From NCBI GenBank assembly GCA_000619965.1, contig JHVD01000023.1, positions 1-39,919 on the forward strand: DNA of 39,919 nucleotides, in the 5' to 3' direction. The stretch's first letter is position 1, and every line of letters begins with the position of its first letter. The stretch is from Propionibacteriaceae bacterium P6A17. Its GTDB lineage: Bacteria > Actinomycetota > Actinomycetes > Propionibacteriales > Propionibacteriaceae. The notes beneath the pieces were generated by a model. The model searched no databases. It saw nothing but the letters and a program-made list of their open reading frames with translations, and had not been told where the DNA came from. Shown one piece after another: positions 7,210 through 15,736 of the stretch. A program made the position numbers and the translations under genes.

Positions 7210-7450
7210 GTTGGTGCGTCTCGATAGGTGCGGCTTCGCCGCACCTACTCGACGAACGGGTGGGGGCGGCGTGGCGTCGGGTCGACGGGCGGGTGCGGGG
7301 CGGCGTGGTGGTTGGTGCGTCTCGATAGGTGCGGCTTCGCCGCACCTACTCGACGAACGGGTGGGGGCGGCGTGGCGTCGGGTCGACGAACGGGTGCGGG
7401 GGCGGTGTGGCGTCGGGTCGACGGGCGGGTGCGGGGGCGGTGTGGCGTCG
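7210..7450. repeat. Direct repeat 2 x 78 bp (101-bp period) plus 35-bp tandem units
   Basis: The segment starting GTTGGTGCGTCTCGATAGGT at 7210 recurs at 7311 and is identical over about 78 bp. Each copy contains a hairpin (TAGGTGCGGC / GCCGCACCTA, 3-nt loop TTC, first copy 7225-7247). Three imperfect units, starting at 7374, 7409 and 7444 (period 35), follow up to the VanZ gene end. The hairpin core (TCTCGATA...TACTCGACGAAC) is the reverse complement of the core in the tandem array at 28179-28496. The remaining 7068-7209 stretch shows no gene. Confidence 0.8.
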
Positions 7451-7452
7451 AT

Positions 7453-7896
7453 TCACGAGCGCCGGGTCGTCCGTCGCCAGAGGTCGATGACGATGGCCGC
7501 GAGGACAGCGCCGACGGTGTTGGCAAGGACGTCCAGCCAGCTCGCGTCGCGGGGCAGCCACCGCCATTGCGCCACCTCCACGCCGACGGACAGCAGCAGC
7601 GCGAGCCCGGCCCAGGTCCACACCCGTAGGCGAGGCCAGACGACGGCGAGGAGTACCGTCGGGATGGCGAACAGCAGCATGTTGAGCAAGAAGGCGTAGC
7701 CGTCGATGGAAAGGTGGTCGATGCCGAGGACGGACTTGTTGAAGTAGAAGAGCCACACGACGAAGCGGTTCAGCCTCCAGCCGATCGGCAGCAGCACGAG
7801 CCCAGCGCCGACGACGACCCACGCGGCCAACGCCCCCGCCGCCAAGCGACGAGAGGCGGGCCATCGGACGGGACCGCCGTCGGCGGGAGAACGCAT
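7453..7896 (-). CDS. VanZ-family membrane protein
   Basis: The protein is about 147 residues long with four predicted membrane helices (about 20-40, 67-84, 90-108 and 122-140). The VanZ signature is present: NMLLFAIPTVLLAVVWP, GVEVAQWRWLPRDASWLDVL and ANTVGAVLAA. VanZ-like proteins often accompany polysaccharide clusters. The founding member gives low-level teicoplanin resistance, but the biochemical role is unsettled. It is the last gene of the minus-strand operon 13778-7453. The ATG at 7896 lies just past the stop of the polymerase gene (7904). A GTG at 7899 is the alternative start. Confidence 0.85.
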   Translation of the reverse strand: MRSPADGGPVRWPASRRLAAGALAAWVVVGAGLVLLPIGWRLNRFVVWLFYFNKSVLGIDHLSIDGYAFLLNMLLFAIPTVLLAVVWPRLRVWTWAGLALLLSVGVEVAQWRWLPRDASWLDVLANTVGAVLAAIVIDLWRRTTRRS

Positions 7897-7903
7897 CACA
7901 CTT

Positions 7904-9214
7904 TCACCCTACGGCTCCGCCGTCGGCCGTCGCCGGCGGTGCCTCGGCCCCGTCGTCGGGCCACGTCGCCACGAGCCCGACACACGCCCACCACCACAGG
8001 CTCACGCCGAAGTTGCGCAGGAGGTAGGTGTCGAACAGGAACGCCACCAGCGACGCCAGCAGCGCACTCGCGACGACCAGCCGCGGCAGATCGTGGCGCG
8101 CCTGCCACCACAACACCAGCAGCGCCACCCCCAACACCGCCCCCGCCAAGGCACCGATCAGCCCATGCTCGACGAGCAGCGCCAGCGGCGTCGAGTGCGG
8201 GGTGAGCAGCAGATTGCCGGCCGTCGTCGGACGGACACTCGAATGCCCCTCCGGCGGGAAGCGGTAGAGCCCGGTCTCGTACGCCGGCCACGGCCACGCA
8301 TGCCCCGAGCCGAGCCCGAAGATCCTCGTCGACCAATCCTCGTTCCACAGCGTCAGGGCATTGACGAGGTTGTCCCGACGCTTCGCGTCACGGAGGTTGA
8401 ACACCCGGTCGAACCCCGGCACGAGAGGGGCCAGCGCAGCCGCGACGACGAGCACCGCCCCCAGCGGCCACAGCTTGCGCACGTCGCCGGCGCGGGTCAA
8501 CAGCACCCCGACGACGATCAGCGCGATGAACGCCACCACGGCCACCATGCCGCCGCGCGACTGCGTCGCCAGCAGCGCGACCATCCCACCGCCGATCAAC
8601 GCGAGCCCCAGCTTGCGCGAGCCACCCCGTCGCAGGAATTCGGCCAGCCCCAACGCCACCAGCAGCAGGAAGATCACATGCACGACGGCGGCCCCACCCT
8701 GGCCCGTCGCCAGCCGCACCGAATGCCGGTAGGCCGACTGGAACGGCCACCCCGCGAACGCCACCACCAGCGACGCGGCCCCGGCCCACGCGACGATCCG
8801 CAGCCGCAGATGCCGCTGCGCCGACAACACCATCCCCAGACCCGTCACCATCGACAGGCCCGCATTGAGCAGCGGCACCAGCAGGAAACGCAGCGGCACC
8901 GGCCCTCCGCCGGGGGTCGTGGCCTGCGCCGGGCCGTGGAACGGGAGCGCGACGATGCCGTAGACCACCACGACGGTGAAGGCCCCCACCAAGATCAGCG
9001 CAGCACGCCCGAGCTCACGCCCCCGCCTGGCCCACCAGGGCGCGGTGAGCGCCGACAGGATGATCAGCGCGATCAGCTCGAAGGTCGGAAACCGCAGCAC
9101 CGGCACCCGGTAGGCGAGCTGCACGGCCTGACACAGCGCCAGATAGGGCACGAACGCCCACGCCACGCGGTTGCCCCGCTTGATGAACCCGACGTCCTCC
9201 ACTGCCTGCTGCAC
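7904..9214 (-). CDS. O-antigen ligase/polymerase-like membrane protein (Wzy/WaaL superfamily), first of two
   Basis: The polytopic protein is about 436 residues long with roughly ten hydrophobic segments. A long periplasmic-type loop around residues 280-345 (FGLGSGHAWPWPAYETGLYR, then LLLTPHSTPLALLVEHGLIG) matches the Wzy_C pattern, where an H-S-x-x-L-x-x-L-v-E-x-G-l-i-G motif follows the large loop. Family members polymerise or ligate undecaprenyl-linked glycans outside the membrane. The GTG at 9214 is preferred to an in-frame ATG at 9244 because GGGGG lies just upstream and the first helix begins shortly after. It is in operon with the oxidoreductase upstream and VanZ downstream. Whether it is a polymerase or a ligase cannot be decided from the sequence. 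Confidence 0.85.
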   Translation of the reverse strand: MQQAVEDVGFIKRGNRVAWAFVPYLALCQAVQLAYRVPVLRFPTFELIALIILSALTAPWWARRGRELGRAALILVGAFTVVVVYGIVALPFHGPAQATTPGGGPVPLRFLLVPLLNAGLSMVTGLGMVLSAQRHLRLRIVAWAGAASLVVAFAGWPFQSAYRHSVRLATGQGGAAVVHVIFLLLVALGLAEFLRRGGSRKLGLALIGGGMVALLATQSRGGMVAVVAFIALIVVGVLLTRAGDVRKLWPLGAVLVVAAALAPLVPGFDRVFNLRDAKRRDNLVNALTLWNEDWSTRIFGLGSGHAWPWPAYETGLYRFPPEGHSSVRPTTAGNLLLTPHSTPLALLVEHGLIGALAGAVLGVALLVLWWQARHDLPRLVVASALLASLVAFLFDTYLLRNFGVSLWWWACVGLVATWPDDGAEAPPATADGGAVG

Positions 9215-9268
9215 GCCCCCATCTTCGCACCAGCCGGGCCCCACACCCCAGCCGAGGTGCAGCCGCAG

Positions 9269-10261
9269 CTACGGGCGCACGTCGACGAACGTGTTCGTCC
9301 TGGCCGACTCGATCATCGCCTCGCAAACCCGCACCACCTGCGCGCCCTGCGTGAGCGTGACGATGTCCGCCTCCTTGCCCAGCACCGCGTCGCGGAAGTG
9401 CTCATGCTCGGTGCGCAGCGGCTCCGGCTTCGGGATCGCGAAACGGGTCACGTTCCCCTCGGCCACCCCACGGAAGCGCGCGATGTCGTCCCACGTCTGC
9501 TCGACGGAGGCGTTGGCGTAGAACGTCAGGTCGGCCGTCAGGGTGTCGGCGACGAACATGCCCTTCTCGCCGGTGACGATCGTCACCCGCTCCTTGCTCG
9601 GGGTCAACCAGTTGACGAGATGATTCGAGATGACGCCCCCGCTCAGCGTGCAGGTGGCCGAGACCATGTCCTCGTACTCGCGTCCAGCCTTGAACACCGA
9701 CCGCGCAGCCACCCACTCATAGTCACGCTGCGTCACCCACGCGGTGAGGTCGATGTCGTGCGACGCCAGATCCTTCACGACGCCGACGTCGGCGATCCGG
9801 GCCGGGAATGGCCCCTGACGACGGGTGATCACCTGGTAGACGTCGCCCAGCTCGCCCGCCTCGAGCCGCCTGCGCAGCTGCTGGAGCGCCGGGTTGTACC
9901 GCTCGATGTGCCCCACCGCGCCGACGAGCCCCCGCTGGCCGAACGCCTCGACGAGCAGCCTCGCCCCCTCGACCGTCTTGGCGAGGGGCTTCTCGATCAG
10001 CGCGTGCACTCCCGCCTCCGCGATCGCGACGCCGATCTCCTCGTGGAACATCGTCGGGGCGGCCACCACCACGTAGTCCAGGCCCTGCGCGAGCAGCGCG
10101 TGGACGTCGGGAAGGACGGGCAGCCCGTCGGCCACCCCGTGTGGGTCACCCTGCGCGTCGGCCACCGCGACGAGGTCCACCCCATCGATGGCCCTGAGGT
10201 TGCGCGCGTGGTGACGCCCCATCATGCCGAGGCCGACGAGGCCGGCGCGGAGGTTCGCCAT
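9269..10261 (-). CDS. Gfo/Idh/MocA oxidoreductase, WlbA/WbpB-like (UDP-GlcNAcA 3-dehydrogenase candidate)
   Basis: The protein has about 330 residues. An N-terminal Rossmann fold shows GLVGLGMMGRHHARNL, then VVVAAPTMFHEE, and the family EKP motif (LIEKPLAKTVEG, about 89-100). VVKDLASHDIDLTAWV carries the catalytic-type His/Asp of the C-terminal domain. Members of this family oxidise sugar hydroxyls with NAD(P). Next to a DegT aminotransferase and a hexapeptide acetyltransferase, the likely role is the 3-oxidation of UDP-GlcNAcA in the WlbA-WlbC-WlbB (WbpB-E-D) route. The ATG at 10261 overlaps the stop of the aminotransferase gene (TGATG), indicating translational coupling. Confidence 0.85.
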   Translation of the reverse strand: MANLRAGLVGLGMMGRHHARNLRAIDGVDLVAVADAQGDPHGVADGLPVLPDVHALLAQGLDYVVVAAPTMFHEEIGVAIAEAGVHALIEKPLAKTVEGARLLVEAFGQRGLVGAVGHIERYNPALQQLRRRLEAGELGDVYQVITRRQGPFPARIADVGVVKDLASHDIDLTAWVTQRDYEWVAARSVFKAGREYEDMVSATCTLSGGVISNHLVNWLTPSKERVTIVTGEKGMFVADTLTADLTFYANASVEQTWDDIARFRGVAEGNVTRFAIPKPEPLRTEHEHFRDAVLGKEADIVTLTQGAQVVRVCEAMIESARTNTFVDVRP

Positions 10262-11352
10262 CACGCACCCGCCTTCGCGAGCGCGGTGACCGCCGCGACG
10301 ATCCGCTCCAGATCACCCTGCGAGAGCGACGGGTGCACCGGCAGCGACAGGCACTCGCGTGCGGCCTGCTCGGTGCCCGGCAGCTCGACCGGCGACTGGA
10401 ACGGCTTCAGGCGGTGGTTCGGCACGGGGTAGAACATGCCCGAGCCAATGTTGTACTCCTCCTTCAGCGCCTTGGCCAGGCCGTCGCGGTCCTCGGCGAC
10501 GCGCACGGTGTACTGGTGGTACACGTGCACCGCGCCCTCGGCCACGGCCGGCACGATGACGCCCTCCAGATTGGCCGACAGGAAGGCCGCGTTGTCCTGG
10601 CGGGTCTTCGTCCAGGCATCCACCTTGGTGAGCTGTACGCGACCGATGGCGGCGTGGATGTCGGTCATGCGGTTGTTCAGGCCGACGACCTCGTTGTGGT
10701 ACTGCTGCAGCATGCCCTGATTGCGATACAGGCGCACGTTGCGCGCGATCGTCTCGTCCGCGCAGGAGACCATGCCGCCCTCGCCGGAGGTCATGTTCTT
10801 CGTCGGGTAGAGGGAGAACATCGCGAACGCGCCGAAGGCGCCGACGGGGGTGCCGTGCAGCGACGCGCCGTGGGCCTGCGCGGCATCCTCGAACAGCAGC
10901 AAGCCGTGCTTGTCGGCGATGGCGCAGAGCTGCTCCATCTTGGCCGGGTGGCCGTAGAGGTGCACCGGCATGATCGCCTTCGTGCGCTCGGTGATCGAGG
11001 CCTCGACTGAGGCCGGGTCGAGCGTGAAGTCGTCGAGCGCGATGTCGGCGAAGACCGGGGTGGCGCCGGTGAGGGCCACCGAGTTGGCCGTCGCGGCGAA
11101 CGTGAAGGACGGGACGATGACCTCGTCGCCAGCGCCGATGCCGTTGCTCAGCAGGCCCAAGTGCAGGCCGGAGGTGCCGGAGTTGACGGCGACGCAGGCG
11201 CGGCCGAGCTTGAAGTGCTCGGCGAATTCCTGCTCGAAGGCCGCTACCTCCGGGCCCTGGGCGATCATGCCGGAGCGCAGGACGCGGTCGACGGCCGCGC
11301 GCTCCTCGTCGCCGATGATCGGCTTGGCGGGCGGGATGAATGCTTCGGTCAT
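10261..11352 (-). CDS. DegT/DnrJ/EryC1-family aminotransferase, WlbC/WbpE-like
   Basis: The PLP enzyme is about 363 residues long. Motifs in order: GPEVAAFEQEFAEHF, CVAVNSGTSGLHLGL, VIVPSFTFAATANSV, LLLFEDAAQAHGAS (Asp that contacts the PLP nitrogen), and FSLYPTKNMTSGEGGMV with the Schiff-base Lys at about 185. Sugar aminotransferases of this family transfer an amino group from glutamate to a keto-sugar nucleotide. The coupled genes on either side (oxidoreductase, hexapeptide acyltransferase) suggest 3-amination of UDP-3-keto-GlcNAcA. AAGGAGG lies 4-5 nt before the ATG at 11352, and an ATG at 11355 directly precedes it. It overlaps both neighbours, in one operon. Confidence 0.88.
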   Translation of the reverse strand: MTEAFIPPAKPIIGDEERAAVDRVLRSGMIAQGPEVAAFEQEFAEHFKLGRACVAVNSGTSGLHLGLLSNGIGAGDEVIVPSFTFAATANSVALTGATPVFADIALDDFTLDPASVEASITERTKAIMPVHLYGHPAKMEQLCAIADKHGLLLFEDAAQAHGASLHGTPVGAFGAFAMFSLYPTKNMTSGEGGMVSCADETIARNVRLYRNQGMLQQYHNEVVGLNNRMTDIHAAIGRVQLTKVDAWTKTRQDNAAFLSANLEGVIVPAVAEGAVHVYHQYTVRVAEDRDGLAKALKEEYNIGSGMFYPVPNHRLKPFQSPVELPGTEQAARECLSLPVHPSLSQGDLERIVAAVTALAKAGA

Positions 11353-11954
11353 CATGCCTCCTTCACGAGGACGAGGGTTTCACCGGACTGTTCGAACTCG
11401 TCGCCGGTCTTGGGATCGCGGTAGGTGTTGTCGCCGGTCTGCTCGAGCGGGAAGCCGGAGCGGCCCACCCACTTGATGCGACGGGCGGGGACTCCGGCCA
11501 CGAGCGCGTAGGCGGGCACGTCGCGGGTCACGACGGAGCCGGCGGCGACCGTCGCCCACTCGCCGATGGTGACCGGCGCGACGCACACGGCACGGGCGCC
11601 GACGGAGGCGCCGTGCTTCAGCGTCACACCGACGGGCTCCCAGTCGTGGGCGCTCTTCGACGAGCCATCCGGGTTGCAGGCGCGCGGGAACGTGTCGTTG
11701 GTGAGCACGGCGGCGGGGCCGATGAACACCCCGTCCTCCAGATGCGCGGGCTCGTAGACCAGCGCGTAGTTCTGGATCTTGCAGTTGTCGCCGACGTGGA
11801 CCCCGCTGCCGATGTAGGCCCCCCGGCCCACGACGACGTTCTCGCCGATCCGGGCGCCCGCGCGCACCTGCGCGAGGTGCCAGATCGAGGAACCGTCGCC
11901 GATCGACACGTCGTCGTCGAGGTCCGCGGAGGGGAGGATTCTGGGCTCTGCCAT
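11352..11954 (-). CDS. Left-handed beta-helix N-acetyltransferase, WlbB/WbpD-like
   Basis: The 200-residue hexapeptide-repeat protein shows many [LIV]-G-x4 turns: ARIGENVVVGRGAYIGSGVH, CKIQNYALVYEPAHLEDGVF, then VTIGEWATVAAGSVVTRDVP. The segment IQNYALVYEPAHLEDGVFIG resembles WlbB/WbpD, which acetylates the 3-amino group of UDP-GlcNAc3NA with acetyl-CoA to give UDP-2,3-diacetamido-2,3-dideoxy-glucuronate. The C-terminal tail (YRDPKTGDEFEQSGETLVLV) is also typical of that subgroup. An 82-nt gap separates it from the upstream sugar transferase, and it is coupled to the aminotransferase downstream. A different acyl donor, such as an acyl-ACP, cannot be excluded. Confidence 0.87.
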   Translation of the reverse strand: MAEPRILPSADLDDDVSIGDGSSIWHLAQVRAGARIGENVVVGRGAYIGSGVHVGDNCKIQNYALVYEPAHLEDGVFIGPAAVLTNDTFPRACNPDGSSKSAHDWEPVGVTLKHGASVGARAVCVAPVTIGEWATVAAGSVVTRDVPAYALVAGVPARRIKWVGRSGFPLEQTGDNTYRDPKTGDEFEQSGETLVLVKEA

Positions 11955-12036
11955 AAGCGTGTGGTCTCCTAGCGCGATTGCCGCTCAGTCTAGTGTCTGC
12001 CGCCCGACGACGACGCCGCGCGGGGCCGCGAAGACC

Positions 12037-12633
12037 TCAATCGCGGACGATCGCCTGCACGGTGCGGACGATCACGCCGAGATCGCCAAGGAAGGAGCGG
12101 TTGCGCACGTAGTCGCGGTACATCGCCACCTTCTTCGGCAGGATCACCTCGACGTAGTGCCGCTCGGGGTCGTCGACGGCGGCCAGCTCCTCCTGCTCGT
12201 TGCGGAACGCGATCGCCGCCGGGTCGGAGATGCCGGGCCGGACGCTCAGGATCTCGCGGCGGGCCTCGTCGCCCCACAGCTCGACGTAGCGCGGCACCTC
12301 GGGGCGCGGGCCCACCACCGACATGTCGCCCAACAGCACGTCGATGAGTTGGGGGAGCTCGTCGAGCTTCGACTTGCGCAGGAAGGCCCCGACGGGTGTG
12401 ATGCGGGAGTCGTTGGCGCTGGTGACGAGCGCGCCCGCGCCCGCGACGCGCATCGAGCGGAACTTGTGGATGCGAAACACCTTGCCGTCCCGCCCGACGC
12501 GCTCCTGCCGGAAGAACACCGGCCCCTGGTCGTCGAGCTTGATCGCCACCGCCACCGCGAGGAACACGGGCGCGAGCACGACGAGTCCCGCGGCGGAAGA
12601 GACGACGTCGAACGCGCGTTTGGCCACGCTCAC
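12037..12633 (-). CDS. Initiating phosphoglycosyltransferase (bacterial sugar transferase, PglC-type short form)
   Basis: The protein has 198 residues. A single N-terminal membrane segment (FDVVSSAAGLVVLAPVFLAV, about 8-30) is followed by the cytosolic monotopic core: DDQGPVFFRQERVGRDGKVF, HKFRSM (about 57-61), the catalytic Asp-Glu pair in KLDELPQL (91-92), and VVGPRPEVPRYVE. It lacks the large N-terminal membrane domain of WcaJ/WbaP, so it resembles PglC, which moves phospho-diNAcBac or a related sugar to undecaprenyl phosphate and starts the repeat unit. The GTG start at 12633 overlaps the TGA of the aminotransferase upstream (GTGA), hence translational coupling. Confidence 0.9.
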   Translation of the reverse strand: MSVAKRAFDVVSSAAGLVVLAPVFLAVAVAIKLDDQGPVFFRQERVGRDGKVFRIHKFRSMRVAGAGALVTSANDSRITPVGAFLRKSKLDELPQLIDVLLGDMSVVGPRPEVPRYVELWGDEARREILSVRPGISDPAAIAFRNEQEELAAVDDPERHYVEVILPKKVAMYRDYVRNRSFLGDLGVIVRTVQAIVRD

Positions 12634-13778
12634 GCGAGGATCCCCGTCACTGCCTCGACGACGTGGTCGACGTCGTCGTCGGTCATGGAGGAGAAGATGG
12701 GCAGGCTCACACAGCGCTCGAACTGCGCCGAGGCGACGGGGAAGTCCTCGGGCGCATGGTGGTAGGTGTCGCGCCAGTAGGGCTGCAGGTGCAGCGGGAT
12801 GAAGTGGACGCTGGTGCCCACCCCGGCGTCGGCCATGCGCTGCACGAAGCCGTCGCGGCCGAGCGGCGCCTCGTCGGTGAGGCGCAGCACGTACAGGTGC
12901 CAGGAGTGCGTCGAGCCGTCGGGGGCGTGCGCGGGGAGGACGACGGGCAGGCCGGCGAAGGCCTCGTCGTAGCGGGCGGCGATCGCCGCGCGCTTGGCGG
13001 CCATTTCGTGCGAACGTTGGAGCTGCACCCTGCCCATCGCGGCGGCGGTGTCGGTGAGGTTGTACTTGTAGCCGGGGGCGACGACGTCGTAGTGCCAGCT
13101 CGGCTTCTTCGACGAGTAGCGGTCGAACACGTCGCGGTTGATGCCGTGGAGCCGCATGGTGCGCATCCGGGCCGCCAGCTCCGCATCGGGGGTGACGACC
13201 ATGCCACCCTCGCCGGTGGTCATCGTCTTGGTGGCGTAGAAGCTGTAGACGGTGGCGTCGTGCCCGTGCGCGCCGATCAGCGTGCCCTCGTTGAGCGTCG
13301 GGAACGAGTGGGCTGCGTCCTCGACGATCCGTAGCCCGTGGCGCTCGGCGAAGTCGGTGAGGGCGCCGTCGGGGACGCCCAGCCCGGCGAAGTGGACCGG
13401 GGCGATCGCGACGGTGCGCTCGGTGACCTTGCGCTCGGCGTCCGCCAGATCGATGCACAAGGTGAGCGGATCAACGTCGACCAGCACAGGGTCGCCGCCC
13501 AGGTAGCGCACCGCCTCGGCAGTGGATGTGAACGTCCAAGTGGGGACCAGCACCTCGGTGCCGGGTCGCACCCCGATCGCCTCGAACGCCAAGTGCAGGC
13601 CGGCCGTGGCGGAGTTGACGGCGATCGCTTCGGCGTCAGCGCCAAGGAACTCGACGAACTCCCGCTCGAAGGCGGCGCAGTTGGGGCCGGTGGTGAGCCA
13701 GCCGGAGCGCATCGTCGCGACGACGGCGGAGATCTCGGCCTCGGTGATGTCCGGGCGCGCGAAGGGAAGGAATGCCAC
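12630..13778 (-). CDS. DegT/DnrJ/EryC1-family aminotransferase, PglE/PseC-like
   Basis: The 382-residue PLP-dependent sugar aminotransferase reads MAFLPFARPDITEAEISAVV, AIAVNSATAGLHLAFEAIG, VLVPTWTFTSTAEAV, RIVEDAAHSFPT (Asp for the pyridine nitrogen) and YSFYATKTMTTGEGGMV with the Schiff-base Lys184. The N-terminal PfARPditeaEi pattern is common in enzymes that make 4-amino-4,6-dideoxy sugars. It is the first gene of the minus-strand operon, coupled to a PglC-type transferase, and divergent from a PglF/WbpM-type 4,6-dehydratase. The likely reaction is 4-amination of a UDP-4-keto-6-deoxy-HexNAc. No dedicated PglD acetyltransferase is adjacent. The hexapeptide protein at 11352 is one candidate. 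Confidence 0.88.
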   Translation of the reverse strand: MAFLPFARPDITEAEISAVVATMRSGWLTTGPNCAAFEREFVEFLGADAEAIAVNSATAGLHLAFEAIGVRPGTEVLVPTWTFTSTAEAVRYLGGDPVLVDVDPLTLCIDLADAERKVTERTVAIAPVHFAGLGVPDGALTDFAERHGLRIVEDAAHSFPTLNEGTLIGAHGHDATVYSFYATKTMTTGEGGMVVTPDAELAARMRTMRLHGINRDVFDRYSSKKPSWHYDVVAPGYKYNLTDTAAAMGRVQLQRSHEMAAKRAAIAARYDEAFAGLPVVLPAHAPDGSTHSWHLYVLRLTDEAPLGRDGFVQRMADAGVGTSVHFIPLHLQPYWRDTYHHAPEDFPVASAQFERCVSLPIFSSMTDDDVDHVVEAVTGILA

Positions 13779-13887
13779 GCATCGGACGATACACCGCTGT
13801 CAGCCGCGCACCGGGGCCCACCGCGCGAGCCGACGAGCACCCTCGCCCCTCCAACCCCTGGGAGCCGCCCGGGTGACGTCGGAGGAT

Positions 13888-13893
13888 TACACT
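13888..13893 (+). promoter_or_regulatory. Possible -10 box in the divergent aminotransferase/dehydratase gap
   Basis: TACACT lies 28 nt before the GTG at 13922, followed by the ribosome-binding site GAGGAGGG. No clear -35 box is seen. The 143-nt gap 13779-13921 separates divergent genes that probably act in the same pathway, so both promoters should lie here. Confidence 0.3.
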
Positions 13894-13921
13894 CGGGCGC
13901 AGACGTATCTGAGGAGGGTTT

Positions 13922-15712
13922 GTGGCCAGCCGCACCACCAAGACCGGCCTGCTCCGCGTGGGGCTGGCGCTGTGGGACAGCCTGAGCTGGGCGTTGGCCG
14001 TCGTCGCGCTCGTCGTGATGCGCTACAGCTTCTCCCTGAGCCGGGCCGAGTCGCAGTTCGTCGTCCAATACCTGAGCGCCGCGGTGCTGCTGCAGGTGGT
14101 CATCGGCGTCGCCAGCAAGCTCTACCGCGGCAGGTATCGCATCGCCTCCTTCGACGAGGCGGCGCAGCTCGCCGCAATCGTGGCCGCCATCGGCTTGGTG
14201 CTGGGCATCCTGTCCGCCAACTTCGCCACACCCGGCTACCCGCGCGTCGTCACCTTCACCGTCCCCCTCGCCGCCATTCTCCTGATGGCCGCCGGCCGCT
14301 TCCTGTTCCGCACGGTCACCCGCAGCTCCCACGGGGCAGAGGCGGAGCCGGTGCTCGTCTGGGGCGCTGGCAACGCCGGGCAGCAGCTCGCCCGCCTGCT
14401 CGAGTTCGATCCCGACGCGCCGTTCGAAATCGTCGGCTTCATCGACGACGACCCCACCAAGCGCAACCTGCACCTCTCCGGCGCGAAGGTGCTCGGCGAC
14501 CGCACCCGCCTCGTCTCCGCCGCCCGGCAGCACGGGGTGCGCACCGTCATCATCGCCATCCCGACGGCGGACAAGTACTTCATGCGCGAGGCGTCCGCCA
14601 TCACCGACGACGCCGGCCTCAAGACGCTCGTCATGCCCCCGACGAGGGAGCTCGTCTCCGGGCGCGTGGAGCTGTCGAGCCTGCACCAGCTCGACGTCAC
14701 CGACCTGCTCGGCCGCGCCCAGGTGAAGACCAACCTGTCGGAGATCTCCGACTACCTCTCCGGCAAGGTCGTCCTCGTCACCGGCGCCGGCGGCTCGATC
14801 GGCTCGGAGATCGCGCGGCAGGTGCACAAGTTCGGGCCCAAGGAGCTCGTCATGCTGGACCGCGACGAGTCCGGCCTGCACGGCACCCAGCTCTCCATCT
14901 TCAACCAGGGCCTGCTCGACACCCCCAACATGGTGCTGTGCGACATCCGCGACGAGGATGCCCTCGACGCCGTCTTCGCCGCGCACCGCCCGGACGTGGT
15001 GTTCCACGCCGCCGCGCTCAAGCACCTCCCGATGCTGGAGCAGTACCCACTCGAGGGCTGGAAGACCAACACCCTCGGCACCCTCAACGTGCTGCGCGCG
15101 GCAGAGAAGTACGACGTGCAGCGCCTGGTCAACATCTCCACCGACAAGGCCGCCGACGCGACGAGCGTCCTCGGCAAGACGAAGCGCCTCGCCGAGGAGC
15201 TGACCGCGTTCTTCGCCCAGAAGCTCGGCCGCAACTGGCTCTCCGTCCGCTTCGGCAACGTGCTCGGCTCGCGCGGCTCGATGCTGCACACCTTCACCCG
15301 CCAGATCGAGGCCGGCGGCCCCGTGACCGTCACGCATCCCGAGATCACGCGCTACTTCATGACCATCCCCGAGGCCTGCGAACTCACCATCCAAGCCGGC
15401 GCGATCGGCAAGCCTGCGGACGTGCTCGTGCTCGACATGGGCGAGCCCGTGAAGATCCTCGACGTGGCGCGGAGCCTCATCGCGCGCTCCGGCCGCGACA
15501 TCGACATCGTCTTCACCGGATTGCGCCCCAACGAGAAGATGCACGAGGTGCTGTTCAGCGGCGACGAGACCGCCGAGCCGACGAGCCACGAGCTCATCTC
15601 GCGGGTGCAGGTGCCGCCGCTCGACCCGACGGAGCTCGACCACGTCGACGGTGGCGATCCGGACTCCCTCAACCAGCTCATGCACCAGCGGGCCCAGTCC
15701 CGTCCGGCCTGA
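13922..15712 (+). CDS. Membrane-bound NDP-HexNAc 4,6-dehydratase (PglF/WbpM/CapD-like)
   Basis: The 596-residue protein has four N-terminal membrane helices (about 14-130). A CoA-binding-like Rossmann segment follows (VLVWGAGNAGQQLARLLEFD), then the catalytic SDR domain with VLVTGAGGSIGSE (about 284-296), VVFHAAALKHLPMLE, LVNISTDKAADATSVLGKTK and VRFGNVLGSRGSM. The full-length membrane form is typical of WbpM/PglF, which convert UDP-GlcNAc to UDP-4-keto-6-deoxy-GlcNAc. The catalytic region has Thr-Ser-x-x-x-x-Lys rather than Tyr-x-x-x-Lys, as in this subgroup. GTG start with GAGGAGGG upstream. It heads a plus-strand operon with two glycosyltransferases and is divergent from the matching aminotransferase. 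Confidence 0.92.
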   Translation: MASRTTKTGLLRVGLALWDSLSWALAVVALVVMRYSFSLSRAESQFVVQYLSAAVLLQVVIGVASKLYRGRYRIASFDEAAQLAAIVAAIGLVLGILSANFATPGYPRVVTFTVPLAAILLMAAGRFLFRTVTRSSHGAEAEPVLVWGAGNAGQQLARLLEFDPDAPFEIVGFIDDDPTKRNLHLSGAKVLGDRTRLVSAARQHGVRTVIIAIPTADKYFMREASAITDDAGLKTLVMPPTRELVSGRVELSSLHQLDVTDLLGRAQVKTNLSEISDYLSGKVVLVTGAGGSIGSEIARQVHKFGPKELVMLDRDESGLHGTQLSIFNQGLLDTPNMVLCDIRDEDALDAVFAAHRPDVVFHAAALKHLPMLEQYPLEGWKTNTLGTLNVLRAAEKYDVQRLVNISTDKAADATSVLGKTKRLAEELTAFFAQKLGRNWLSVRFGNVLGSRGSMLHTFTRQIEAGGPVTVTHPEITRYFMTIPEACELTIQAGAIGKPADVLVLDMGEPVKILDVARSLIARSGRDIDIVFTGLRPNEKMHEVLFSGDETAEPTSHELISRVQVPPLDPTELDHVDGGDPDSLNQLMHQRAQSRPA

Positions 15713-15736
15713 CCCCGCCAGCGACAAGGAGCAGCC

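Noticed and set aside
8093-10432. Long plus-strand frame (about 779 codons) across the Wzy-like and oxidoreductase genes
   Set aside because: It is very rich in Arg, His, Pro and Gln with no domain pattern, and is opposite two well-supported genes.
12037-13458. A 473-codon frame including the sugar transferase
   Set aside because: The upstream 275 codons are an out-of-frame shadow of the aminotransferase gene. The family homology starts at GTG 12633.
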